This document shows positions 45,848 through 56,190 of a stretch of 64,000 nucleotides of DNA, one piece after another. The notes beneath the pieces are model-generated. The model was not told the DNA's origin, searched no databases, and saw nothing but the letters and a program-made list of their open reading frames with translations. This DNA comes from Microdochium bolleyi. Lineage: Eukaryota > Ascomycota > Sordariomycetes > Xylariales > Microdochiaceae. The stretch spans positions 930,001 through 994,000 of the forward strand of contig KQ964246.1 of the NCBI GenBank assembly GCA_001566295.1. The letters run 5' to 3'. Position numbers and translations under genes: made by a program. Numbering within the stretch: the first letter of the stretch is position 1; each line of letters begins with the position of its first letter.

Positions 45848-46645
45848 GTTGTGTTGAGAGGCGAAGGCGCGCCTTCGTCAGCCAACAGCCACAGTCTAGA
45901 GCGCGCTCCCTACACGGGTCGAGATCATGATCGTCCGTCCGTTCCGCCCCAGAGACTATTCACTGCGAGACCTGATCCCCATATGCGATCAGAAGTGCCG
46001 GGAGAAGTATGCGCCTGTCGGGCTATTCGCTGTGCTGTCAACGACCAGGGAGTCGGGTAACTGTCGTCGGGGCCGCTGGCGCGTGGGGGCTTTTCGTAGG
46101 GCTTCCGGAGTCTCAAGACTCGCTTCCTCGTGGTCGGTTAGCTGACTTGTCGGGATGTCGCGAAGACTATGCCATGGTGGAGTTGGCGTTGTTAAACGTT
46201 ACAGTCTGAGCGACGGGAAGCTCGAATCGCGACTTGATCGTGCCAAGACCATCGGTGGATGATCTTAAAGTCCGACACTGGAAAGTAGACCGGCCCCAGG
46301 AGTACGTCGGTGAGGCGCCCAGACTCTGTGGTGCTCGATGTACTTGGACGCGGGCCAGTACCTGACAGTCTCAAGCCCAGCTGAAGGCCCCGGTCCCTCA
46401 GTCTAGCTCGTACAGGACTAGTGGATGCTGCGAAGCGGGCCATCCCCGGTGTTGCGTCAAGCTGCTGATTGGCAGGCGCATTTCGAGATTGCCAGGCCAG
46501 GTACGGAGCGCAGACGGCTTTTTTTTCCTCTCCGCATGATCGCAGGCCAATACCAGCTCCCTCGACAACCAGAATCCAAGCACAACGCCGGCACCCTGAC
46601 ATACCGACGCGACAACCTGGAGAACACTCCTCAGCATCAATCAAA
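45848..46645. other. Divergent promoter region, SCC2/RPA12
   Basis: Nearly 800 nt without a supported gene; presumably both promoters. No obvious MCB box was seen. Confidence 0.5.
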
Positions 46646-47087
46646 ATGGCTACGATTGGGTCGCTCATTTTCTGCAAGACTTGTGGAAATCTCCTCCCAG
46701 TCTCCAAGGGCAACGAGAAGAACGTCCTCGAATGCGAATGCTGCGGCACGAGGAATCAAGGTATGGCCTGCCAATGTAGTGCGTGGCGGTACAAGAACCA
46801 GTTTCCACTAACCCATCATGCCTTTCCTCCCAGATATGGCCTCCAAGACCGTGACGACAAAGAGCAAACCCTCCGACTTCCCTTCCCTCCTCCGTCAGCA
46901 GCTCTCCACAACCCAGACCGTGGAGAGGCACAAGGTCCAGACCGAAGCGCTGTCAAACGTACCATGCGAGAAATGCGGCGAGACCAACGTCAGATATTCA
47001 GCCGTCCAGCTTCGCAGTGCAGATGAGGGCAGCACAATCTTCTACACGTGTGGTGACTGCGGGCACAAGTGGAACACCAACAACTGA
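46646..47087 (+). CDS. rpa12: RNA polymerase I subunit Rpa12
   Basis: Exons 46646-46760 and 46834-47087 give 122 residues; the join reads CGTRNQ-D-MASKTVT. Two zinc ribbons: N-terminal C10-x2-C13 with C30-x2-C33, and C-terminal C83-x2-C86 with C111-x2-C114. The C-terminal ribbon contains QLRSADEGSTIFYTCGDCGH, whose acidic DE pair is the TFIIS-like hairpin that stimulates RNA cleavage. Size and domain order fit yeast Rpa12/A12.2 (125 aa) better than Rpb9 or Rpc11. It helps Pol I proofread and terminate rRNA transcripts. Confidence 0.95.
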
Positions 47088-47414
47088 GAAGCTCTTGCGA
47101 CCAAGCTCTCACGTCTTTTCACCAAACGCCTTTGCTCAGGCCTGCATAATCTACCAGTGGAGTCAATTTACCAGCGCCCGCTGAAAATTGCTGTGACTCC
47201 ATAGGTATTCACATGTGCTGTGGACTTTTTGACTTCTGGGTCTTTCGACCTCTTGTCCTCGGTCGAGTTATTTCAGTAACCCTTACACTATACCAGGCGA
47301 AATCGCACAAGCCTGTATGAGAAAGCACGAAATCGATTTACCAACGCCTTCTAAAAGTCGATATGCTCTAATAAGTATGTACACGTGCTTTGGGGCCTCA
47401 CGACCTCCAGACTT
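47088..47414. other. Convergent 3' region with a diverged direct repeat
   Basis: 327 nt between the stop codons of RPA12 (+) and the deoxyhypusine hydroxylase (-). An imperfect ~60-nt direct repeat (47165-47225 and 47335-47395; ATTTACCARCGCC... to CAYGTGCTKTGG) is visible. Confidence 0.55.
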
Positions 47415-48448
47415 CTAGACAGCTTGACCAGGAATAAGAGCGTATTCGGCCTGCCCAGACTGCTCGTAATCCACCATATCGAGCGCGACAATGACGCTCT
47501 CGCGGACAACCTTCTCCTTGTCGTTGAGGAAGCTTTTCAAGGTCTCTTCGACACCAGGCTCGTCGCCAAGGCTACCGAGGGCCTCCGCAGCCTCGTGGCG
47601 CACCATGCTCGCCTCCTCAACGTTGGCCAGAGAGGCTGTCAGTGCCGGGATCGACGCCGGGTGCGACAGCTGACCAAAAACGAACGCGATTTCGTGGCGG
47701 AAGAGTGCCGAGGAGTCGCTCAGACCCTTGGCGAGGGCAAGGACTGCGGGTGTCGACGTGGGCAGGTCAGGAGGGGACGCAAGGTCGCGTAGGCCGAACA
47801 TGGCACGGTAGCGCACGAACAGTGGTGCTGAGGTGTCCATGAGCTGTTTTTCAAGATCCTCAACGGTCGCGTTCGACTCGGGCATGGGAGGAGCCGGGTC
47901 CACCGACGCAAAGTCACTATATACAGAGACAATCATTAGCATTGCAACAGACACCTGTGCGCGCCGTAGGCGCAATCTTACCTTTGATGAAGCTTCTCGG
48001 CCTTGCGCTGCTCCGAATTCTCCCACTCTATCCGGTCGATAGCGATCTCGCACGTCTCTGTGATACACACGTCCTCCCCCTTGCGGTCCCGGAACTCGCG
48101 CAGGATCTGCAGGCTGTCCTGGTTGCCGAGCGCACCCAGCGCCTCGGCCGCCTCGTGCCGGCACATGGGGTCCTCCTGCAGGTCTGCGAGGACCTGCTTG
48201 AGCGGCGCATTGGCCTCCTGGTTGTTGCTCTGGCCGAGGCAGTAGGCGAGCTCGTGCTTGAGCAGGGCGGACGGCGATGCGAAGCCGGCGGCGATGGCGT
48301 CGATGGCCTCCTTGGACTCGGCCTCGGATCCGTTGCGGGCAACATGCTTGAGAGAGAAGAGGGCGCGGAATCGGACGGGCAGCGGAGTCGCCTCCGAGCA
48401 CAGCGACTCGCGCAGGCTCGCGATTGTCGTGGACGACTTGTCAGCCAT
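47415..48448 (-). CDS. lia1: Deoxyhypusine hydroxylase
   Basis: Minus-strand exons 48448-47982 and 47916-47415 give 322 residues; join KLHQR-S-DFASVD; intron 65 nt. Two halves of HEAT-like repeats each carry two His-Glu metal pairs: KHELAYCLGQ (H65/E66), RHEAAEALGALG (H98/E99), RHEIAFVFGQL (H230/E231), RHEAAEALGSLG (H263/E264). These four pairs hold the di-iron centre. The enzyme completes hypusine on eIF5A. Length matches yeast Lia1 (325 aa). All metal ligands are intact. Confidence 0.97.
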
Positions 48449-49354
48449 CGCAAAGGCTTGTGATGATCGATCGGTTGTGTTACGGATTGTGTGGTGATCG
48501 TTATCAGATCTTGAAGCCGCCAGGGTTCTCTATGCGGGGCACCGGGGTCTCAAAAAAATATTCGGCGTGCAGCCTGGCGGGATCCTGCGCGACACCGGAG
48601 CCCCGCCGCAGAGGCTGAGGAAGAAACAAGGGACCAAGTCCCAACCGCCGCAGTTCCAGTCGAGGAGGCCGCGTCAAGGCCACTGCGGAAGCTCGCCGTG
48701 TCTAGCCTGCACCGCTGAGCCTCCTACGGTACTTTGCCTTACGCATTTTGGGCTCCCTTGGACCATGTAGAACGAGCTTCAGAGCTCGCAAATACTCTCT
48801 GAAACTCTGTTCTTTAAACAGACGACCTCGAATCACCACTGTTGAAATCGACCTTTCTACACTCTCTCGGACGTTAATCCATCACTTGCTATGATATCAC
48901 ACATGTGCAGCTAATTTTTTCTCCACGGCTGTGTTTCATGTATGCTTATCTACAAGGTTTGCCATCATTGGCGTCTGGAAGTACCGAAGGCCACACTGGC
49001 AATGCTTAGCCACGACCGGGACTCAAGTGCTCATTGTATTGATCTAACTGCCTATTCTGAGCATGTCGCAGCCCGAAAAGTTGAAAAAATAAATAAATAA
49101 ATCCCTAGAACTAATCCTCTGGCAGCATGTAGACTCGTTCTGCTGAAATGCTTTCCCATCGTCTATCGATGTTACTGGCATTCATGAACGAGACCAAGAA
49201 ATCCCATAGTTATTGATGGCTATTTAATTCCACTAAGCAACAACGCAGCTTGGCCACACACATACACCTCTTCTCAACAATCGTTTAGTCGTCGCTGACC
49301 CCTGAAGTAATCCGCCACATCTTCCTCGGAGCACAGAGGCGAGTCGACATCCCC
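48449..49354. other. Intergenic region with a family fragment
   Basis: 0.9 kb. Apart from the CFWC tail fragment at 49013-49072 and the AAAT run beside it (49084-49102) I see nothing coding. Confidence 0.5.
49013..49072 (-). pseudogene. Isolated CFWC-family C-terminal fragment
   Basis: The minus strand reads GLRHAQNRQLDQYNEHLSPG, matching the C-terminal end of the frame beside MCM6 (LRHAQNGYFYKYNEHLRPG) in the same frame without a stop over the match. The fragment ends next to a short A/AAAT run. Confidence 0.65.
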
Positions 49355-52300
49355 TCATTCCCGCACCCAGTCACCATGGATCTGCGCAAGCGTCGTCTTG
49401 AAGGCCGCGTTCTCCACCTCTTTGGTCTCAAACTTGGCGTCAGAAGGCGACTTGGGATCCTCCAACAGGTCTTCAATGGGAGGCTGTGCGTGCGGCCCGC
49501 GGCCGGCAGACTTGACGATGCGCCAGGCGCGCCGGAACTCGTCGCGTATAGCTACAATTCCGTGGTGGGTCACGGTCCGTGCTACGTTGTGCTCGATCTC
49601 GAACGGGTCTTCGATGGCGAATAGGTATCGGTTCCGCACCTCTTTGAACCCGGCGGTCTTGGTACGAGAGGAGGGCTCGGTGGCAGCGCCGGCCTCTCCC
49701 ACGGTGGGGACCGTACCTGCCGCCTCGGTGTTGGCTTCTTCCGCCTGCTGAGTACTTCCAGTATCTGTATGGTGCAGAAGACCCGACTCTGGCTGCCTGA
49801 CAGTCTTAGCGCCAGTCCATTGTTTCTCTTGCTTCGTGAGGAGGCCGCCCCGGGTTCGAAGACTGAGCACTTCCCTCCCCCAGTCAAAGCCGCGCTTGTT
49901 GACCGTGCTCATCATGTTGTTCTGCGCATAGTACTCGAAGAAGCCGCGAAGCAGGGTGCCAAGGCTGTCCTGATTCTGGGTGAGTCTGTTGCTGTTCGCA
50001 AGAGCCCGGATGGCCTCCTCGTCACGCCAGAACCGGACATTGTAGCCCTTGCAGGTTGTGAGGCCTTCTAAAGCCTCGGGCGGCACGTCTGGGTCTGGCG
50101 GCGCATGCAGTTGCAGGTTTGGACACACGAATGGCTCCGCCACGTTGACCAGATAGTGCAAGACCATCAAAACGTAGCCGTAGCTGCTAAGGGTGCCGCG
50201 GTAGGACGTGTTGATGCCGCGGACGCGGACCCAGTGCTTGACGAAGAGTACCATGGGCCGGACGCGTGGGTCCGTTGCCGAATAGCAACGCAGTAACAAT
50301 GTGTTTTGCAAGGCAAGATGTGCCGAGAAATTGATATCGCACTGGACACCAATATTAGTCTTGGGAAACTCCAGCTTGTCGTGGTACTTGTCCTTGGGCT
50401 GGCTTGGAGCGCTCGGCGAGGGAAATGGAAGTTGCTTTATCCTCTCAATGAGTGCCGCTGACTCCCTGGTCGGCCGAATTGTAACCCTTCCAAGATCATC
50501 AGCTGGCTCACGGACTGCTTCTGATGCGGGACCATGTTGAAGGAGTGCAACATAGGCTTCTACCGTAGAGGCATCTTCTGGAGCATAGAATCCTTGCTCA
50601 AGTGCTTTTCTGTAAACCGCCACAATCTCGAGGATCTTGTGCCGCAGCGCTACAGCTTTGGAGAACCTGCCGGTCGTAGTAGTTACAAACGTCTGGAGTT
50701 GTTCGCGTATGCGTGCATCGTGGATGCCTGCCACATATTTTGTGAGGGACAAGGTGGCCAAGTCGTCGCTCACTCCATCAGGGCCACTGAGGTCCCGTGT
50801 AATCTGCAGCATTCGTACAATATAACTCTCAGCGGATTCATTCTGTTCTTGTGATAGCTGCAGGAGCTGAATAGCCGGTATGCCACGAACGACCTCCACG
50901 GCCTGATGCAATTCTTCGCGGAAGTTGAGTGATGCGAGATCATCACCGTTGAAGCCTGATTGTTGATTAAGATTGTGCCAGGCTTGGATCAGAACCTCGG
51001 ATTCTGCCTCCTTCGTGCTGTTGCAGTCGCGCAAAGGCCTGCTGTTGTAGAGCATGATCAGGCTCTCGCCTTCCACTATTTTGAAGACACCATGGAGAGT
51101 TCTGAAGTCCTTTCCATGAGCACCGGACGCACTGCTGTAGGAAGGTTGGTTCTGGACGCGCTTCCGTAAATCCTTGTCGTACAACCCATCGACAAAGGAT
51201 TCACAGATGTCCCCAAGAAGCACATATTCCTCAAGACCAAAGCTTTCAAAGTTGGATTTCGTCCGGTCTCGCGCATTCAGTTGGCGAAGAACCTTTTTGG
51301 CTTGACCATAGTAATTCGCGAGGCTCTGATTCGGTGATTGCTTGAGTGTCCATGACCTCGCTCTCGATGGTGTTTGAAGCGCAGTGTCGTCCTTGTGCTC
51401 GGAGGAGGAGGGTTGCTTCATCGTATTTGGTGGTGATATGGCAGCCCCCTCGGGCTTTTGAGCTGGAAGTGCAACTTCGTGGGTTGGATCTTGAGCATCC
51501 TCATTGTCCTCATCGCAACTGTCGTGTTCTTCGTCAAGGCCATGCTCCCACTTCTTGCGCTCGTCGATTAGGGCCTTGTATAGCTTTTCGTCTGGGCGCT
51601 CGCAGAGTTTGATGATGGGCACTCGTGTACGCGTCAGGAGACGTGCTCCTAGTCCAGCATCGAGGAGAGCCTTCTCAATGATGCGTGGGATAGGCGAGTT
51701 CGGGTCCTCCGGAGAGACTCCCGACATGGGCGAGACAATACCAAGATCCATGTCCGCTGCTTTGGTTGCAAACCCGGACATGAGGCTGCCGAAGCATTTT
51801 AGCTCGACCGTTTCGGGTCTGAAGTCCTCGCGATGGTTGTTCCCGAACTCATGTTGGTGTACCGCGGCGCGACATATCTCCTGTACACGAACTCGGAAGC
51901 TCTCCTTCTCACTGATTTCGCCAGGCTCAATCTCTGCGCCCGCATTGACTTGATGGCACAGCCAGTCCAGAAATGCTGTTTGGTTGGCCAGCTCCTCGGG
52001 CTTCACAAAATATTGCCGATTGCTGGTATGGAAATGCTGACCATGCTGTGATCCACGGCCTCGACCGCGACCTCCAAAACCATTGGACTGCACAGGGAAG
52101 CCGCCTCGGGGACTCCGCTGATCACCTGCCTGTTGGCGGTGTCTCCAGTCCTGAGCCTGCGCGCCATGGGGCGTCTGGTGCCCATTTCCGTGATGTCCTT
52201 GGAAGCCTGGCTGGTTGTATGGAAGATTGGGCACGGCGTGCTGTCCCATTCCCGGGCTGTGTCGTGGCCCGTGGCCATAGTCATGTCGAGGGCCTTGGTG

Positions 52301-52552
52301 ACCACCCCGGAAAGCATTGCTGTCGGGCCTGGAATGACCAGCTGGTGTAGAAGTCTGGCGAACGTCGATCGGTATGGTCAACTGAGCATTCATCTGACGC
52401 CGCTGCGCTTGGTTGGGACGCTTCTTGCTTTTCTGAGGGCCCTGCGAATCCTCGGGCACAGCTTCCGGGACGGCCGGTGCAGATGTGTCGTTGCTGAGGA
52501 TGAGGCCCCTCAGGTGGTCCTCTAGCGGCTTGGACGGCTTCTGAGACTCCAT
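49355..52552 (-). CDS. Cid1/Trf-like nucleotidyltransferase with internal insert
   Basis: Single exon, 1065 residues. N-terminal ~180 residues are low complexity with RG-rich text (GGRGRGRGS). The catalytic signature FGSLMSGFATKAADMDLGIV (residues 254-273) has the G-S motif and DxD (D267, D269). The third carboxylate sits in IGVQCDINFS (D739), followed by the PAP/25A core (LFVKHWVRVRGINTSYRGTL, SSYGYVLMVLHYLVN). Cid1-type enzymes add U or A to RNA 3' ends. In Cid1 the third Asp lies only tens of residues after DxD; here ~390 residues (about 340-725) intervene, holding two similar helical segments (404-495 and 565-645). A C-terminal helical segment (VRNRYLFAIEDPFEIEHNVA) completes the family pattern. 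Which nucleotide is added cannot be told. Confidence 0.88.
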   Translation of the reverse strand: MESQKPSKPLEDHLRGLILSNDTSAPAVPEAVPEDSQGPQKSKKRPNQAQRRQMNAQLTIPIDVRQTSTPAGHSRPDSNAFRGGHQGPRHDYGHGPRHSPGMGQHAVPNLPYNQPGFQGHHGNGHQTPHGAQAQDWRHRQQAGDQRSPRGGFPVQSNGFGGRGRGRGSQHGQHFHTSNRQYFVKPEELANQTAFLDWLCHQVNAGAEIEPGEISEKESFRVRVQEICRAAVHQHEFGNNHREDFRPETVELKCFGSLMSGFATKAADMDLGIVSPMSGVSPEDPNSPIPRIIEKALLDAGLGARLLTRTRVPIIKLCERPDEKLYKALIDERKKWEHGLDEEHDSCDEDNEDAQDPTHEVALPAQKPEGAAISPPNTMKQPSSSEHKDDTALQTPSRARSWTLKQSPNQSLANYYGQAKKVLRQLNARDRTKSNFESFGLEEYVLLGDICESFVDGLYDKDLRKRVQNQPSYSSASGAHGKDFRTLHGVFKIVEGESLIMLYNSRPLRDCNSTKEAESEVLIQAWHNLNQQSGFNGDDLASLNFREELHQAVEVVRGIPAIQLLQLSQEQNESAESYIVRMLQITRDLSGPDGVSDDLATLSLTKYVAGIHDARIREQLQTFVTTTTGRFSKAVALRHKILEIVAVYRKALEQGFYAPEDASTVEAYVALLQHGPASEAVREPADDLGRVTIRPTRESAALIERIKQLPFPSPSAPSQPKDKYHDKLEFPKTNIGVQCDINFSAHLALQNTLLLRCYSATDPRVRPMVLFVKHWVRVRGINTSYRGTLSSYGYVLMVLHYLVNVAEPFVCPNLQLHAPPDPDVPPEALEGLTTCKGYNVRFWRDEEAIRALANSNRLTQNQDSLGTLLRGFFEYYAQNNMMSTVNKRGFDWGREVLSLRTRGGLLTKQEKQWTGAKTVRQPESGLLHHTDTGSTQQAEEANTEAAGTVPTVGEAGAATEPSSRTKTAGFKEVRNRYLFAIEDPFEIEHNVARTVTHHGIVAIRDEFRRAWRIVKSAGRGPHAQPPIEDLLEDPKSPSDAKFETKEVENAAFKTTLAQIHGDWVRE

Positions 52553-53617
52553 GCTTGCGTTACAAACTCAACACCGCTGCAGGTGTCGGTCAGCCAGCAC
52601 AGCCAGTGTAGATGCCAGATGGCGACAGTGCAGGGATTGTGGTGCAGGGCTTGTCGGGAACCGTGTGATTGCGGCAAGATCGTGAGGGTCGCAGAAGTGG
52701 GCGACCTTGCCTCTGGGAGCTGCAAACAAAGCAATTATTTTCTGGTCCTCCACTCTGCGCCTTTGGTACCTGTGTGCAGCTTTGCCTGCCCGCCTGCATA
52801 CCTGCCTGGCCAAGTTGCTGGTTCCCCAATGCGTATTTCATATCACTGCCTCGAGAGCCTGCATCTCGATACCGGAGTGGTGCTCTCCATGTTCGTCAAC
52901 GGCTTGGACCGTGATTTGTGCCGGCCTGCAAGCAATGATGAAGTCAAGTCAAGCTCCAACCCTGGCAGGGCTGCAAGCGGGGCAGGATGGAGGAGTCCGC
53001 CGCGGTACTTTGCTGTCAAGTCGCGCCGCCTGGGGATGTCCAATTCTCCGCTGTGAGTGGCTGAACAGCTTGAACAAATGACGTTTGGCGGGGAAGCAGG
53101 GCCCTATCAAGCACGCTTGGGCCGCTTAGTACTTTAGCGCTAGGTACCTTCTTCAGGACCTTCCAGGCCTGATGAGTCGACTCGCCCCACTTTTCAGGAT
53201 ACAGTACAGAGTACGAGCGGACATGGCAGCACGCACAGGCAGGCAGGCAGGCCGACCACACTCTTCCATCAGCCCATCACACTCTGTGCGGCTTCTCCGT
53301 GTCGACCATCGGTTCTTGCCGCAAGAAACGTTGTCGCGTGGCACGGAAGCAGCGTACTCTATGCACACCCAGCCTTTGCGCCCTTCATTTGATATCGACC
53401 ATCGCATAGCCTCTCGCACGGCGCGCCTGGCCTCGCCCAGTCCAGTCCTCCTCGAAATCGCCCCTTCCTCTCGCCGTCCATTCCCAACACAGCTCCTTGC
53501 TGCGGACGCCTCCGTCCCGATGCCCAGTCGTGCAACCGCTACATAGACGCCTCATACGTCCAAGAAATTCACCAGCATCTCACAAAACACCTTCGTTGCC
53601 GCTTGCGCACCAACGCC
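52553..53617. other. Divergent promoter region
   Basis: About 1.06 kb between the nucleotidyltransferase (-) and TFIIF-alpha (+). A GCAGGCAGGCAGGC run lies near 53238-53250. No supported ORF. Confidence 0.5.
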
Positions 53618-55793
53618 ATGAGCAGCAACGCCCCAAACGGAGTGGCTGCGCCAGGCACAGGAGCGCAGAAACCGACTCCGCCTCCTGGAGCCAATCCTTT
53701 GCGCAAGCCTCCGAACCGCGGAGGATCGGGCAATCCCCTCGTCAGTCGCAAGCGCGTCGTGAGACGCCCGCCGCCTACCGCGAATGCTCCCGCCGCCTCC
53801 AGTGTGACCAACCTTCCGGGCTCGCTCCCTAAGCACGTGCCACTCTCTCAACAGAAGCCCCAGAACTTCGAAAGCCTGCGTGCCCAGAACGGCGGCTGGT
53901 CTTTTCCTAAGCCCGAAGGCGCGAATGACTATCCCCTGCGGATAACGAAGAGGGCGCTGAAAGAGGGCATGCGATTCCACGTCATGCGACTCGTGCCTGC
54001 GCAAAGATTCGCCAAGCCTGACGATTTGGGAGTCGATCCCACGAACCAGAACGAGTTCACGCGACCAGTAACGCTGCATCGTCGCGACCCACGCCAGCCA
54101 CCCCCCGGCCGGGAGCTCAAGGTGGAACACATCCCGGAACCTCCCGTTGTGGACGATGCGGAGGTCCAGAGACTGGCTCAGATCAAAGAAGCCAGGGAGG
54201 CACAGCGTGCGCTTGACGATGCGCAGAAGGCTCCTGTCGTCAAAGAGGTCGCTGTCAAGAAGAAAGACCCCAAGAAGGAGAAGAAGCCACACACGCAGGT
54301 TGCGTGGCAGCCTCGCACCGAGCAGCAGCGGAAGGAGGGCGAAATTCGCTACGAGGAGGCTCTACCTTGGCATCTCGAGGATGCGGATGCACGCAATGTC
54401 TGGGTTGGCCAATATGAGGCACCGCTATCGCACGCCAAGGTTGCCTTGCTCATCGATGGACAAGGCTTCCGCATGATCCCGCTTGAGAAATGGTATCGCT
54501 TCACTTCGAAGCGTGGTGCAATTCAGGCCATGACTGTCGAGGAGGCCGAGAAGGCGATGGCACAGCAGGCACCCATGACACGCTGGGCGATGAGAGATGC
54601 GCAACGCGAGGCCAAGGAGAAGGCCATGGCAGATTCCCGCGTGATCATGTACGGGCGTGCTGCTGTCAAGCAAGAGAGCGCCTCTTTCCGGAATGCCTCG
54701 CGGCGCGAGAAGATGGATCACGACGACATCGACATGTCAGGAGATGAGTTCCAGGACGACGACGAGACGGCTGGCTATGAACCGGACCGTGACGAGGACA
54801 CCAAGGACTCGGTTGACAGAGTGCGCCGTGAGCAGCTCGGAGCCAACTTGTTCGGCGACGCCAATGAGAAAGAGGTCGAGCGAGTAGAGAAAGAAGAACT
54901 GAAGGAGGAGGAGGAGCGCAAGCGCCTAGGCAAGGACTTGAAGAAGGCGTTGCGAAAGCGGGACAAGCAGTTCCAGTATGACTCTGATTCTTCAAATGAT
55001 CGGGATCCCTTTGCGACATCATCGGTAAGCAGCAGTACCTCTTGTTTTGTCTCGTCCTCCAGCTAACCCCGAACAGAGCGAGTCAGAGTCGGATTCGGAC
55101 GCAGAGAAGAAGGACGACGACAAGAAAGGCGATAAGGACAAGGACAAGACAGCAGCGGCCTCGGGAACATCGTCCAAAGGCACAAACACACCACAGGGCA
55201 AGAAGAGTGCTGCCGAGGCCGCGAAGAAAGGCAAGTCGCTCAAACGCCCTGGCTCGCCGATGGCTTCCGACTCTAGCGGCACGGAATCGACCCGCAAGAA
55301 GACCAAGACTGGCATCAACTCGTCGCGGCCGAGTCGTGGCGGCACACCTCTGCCCGGGAGCCAGCGCGGTCGTGGGGCTGGATCTGGAAGCGATGGCGAA
55401 GGGACGGCTGGCGAGATGTCAGATGGCGCTGGCGGCAAAAAGAAGCGCAAGGGTCTCCTGGGCGGCGATGCACGGCCAACGCCTGGAGGCTCGCGAGCTG
55501 GCAGCCCAGCTGCGGCAGGAGGCGCTAGCGGTACAGTCTCGACACCTCGTGCTGGCTCTCCTGCTGCCGGCGCAGCGAAGTCCTGGACCAACGCACCCAC
55601 ACTGGAAGAGATCTCGGCAGCACTTCCCGCACGTCCTCAGGGCCTCAGTATCGGCGAGCTTATGAAGGTCTTCGCTGGGCGCATCTCCAAGACCGAGGGA
55701 CAGGATGGCCTGATGCCTAGAAAGGAGTGGCTTCGTCTCGTCAAGCTCAGCTGCGACTTTGGAGAGGACAGACTCCTACGGCGGAAGGTTTAG
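53618..55793 (+). CDS. tfg1: TFIIF alpha subunit (Tfg1/RAP74)
   Basis: Exons 53618-55024 and 55077-55793 give 707 residues; join DPFATSS-SESESDSD, intron 52 nt. The N-terminal part has the RAP74 dimerisation fold: YPLRITKRALKEGMRFHVMR, then WVGQYEAPLSHAKVALLIDG and FRMIPLEKWYRFTSKRGAIQ. It is followed by an acidic/charged linker (DIDMSGDEFQDDDE) and a long Ser/Lys-rich segment. The C-terminal winged helix (TLEEISAALPARPQGLSIGE, then LMPRKEWLRLVKLSCDFGED) closes the protein. TFIIF binds RNA Pol II, helping initiation and elongation; in RAP74 the winged helix contacts the CTD phosphatase Fcp1. The upstream in-frame codon at 53603 is TTG, so ATG 53618 is the start. Confidence 0.93.
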
Positions 55794-56190
55794 TCAGACA
55801 TTCGCATCAAGTTGAGGCTGTCCCCTCTCTATGCGAGGTTGTGACCCCGCCACCGAAATTTGTGACAAGCCTTGCAAAACGAGCTGCTCAACGATACGTT
55901 TCTGCAACAGGTTAAAATACTCACCATGTCTCAGCGATGAGGCATACGGGGAAGGTGATCCCGGGGCAGAGCAGTCCCTGGGAGCAGACATTCCTACAAT
56001 ATAAAGTAGACACGTACCAGAGGTCCGTTTCTTAAGCCTCATGCAGATACAACTTCGGCATTGATACAGCCATAATAAGCATATGATAAAGTGCGCGAAC
56101 TGTGCCAGGCCCTGTCTGAGCGTGATGGAACGTTGTGATTTGTTTCAGATAATGATATCTAGGGTATATTTGGCTGCCACCTCCATTCTA
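55794..56190. other. Convergent 3' region
   Basis: Nearly 400 nt between TFIIF-alpha (+) and BUD13 (-). Nothing further seen. Confidence 0.5.
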
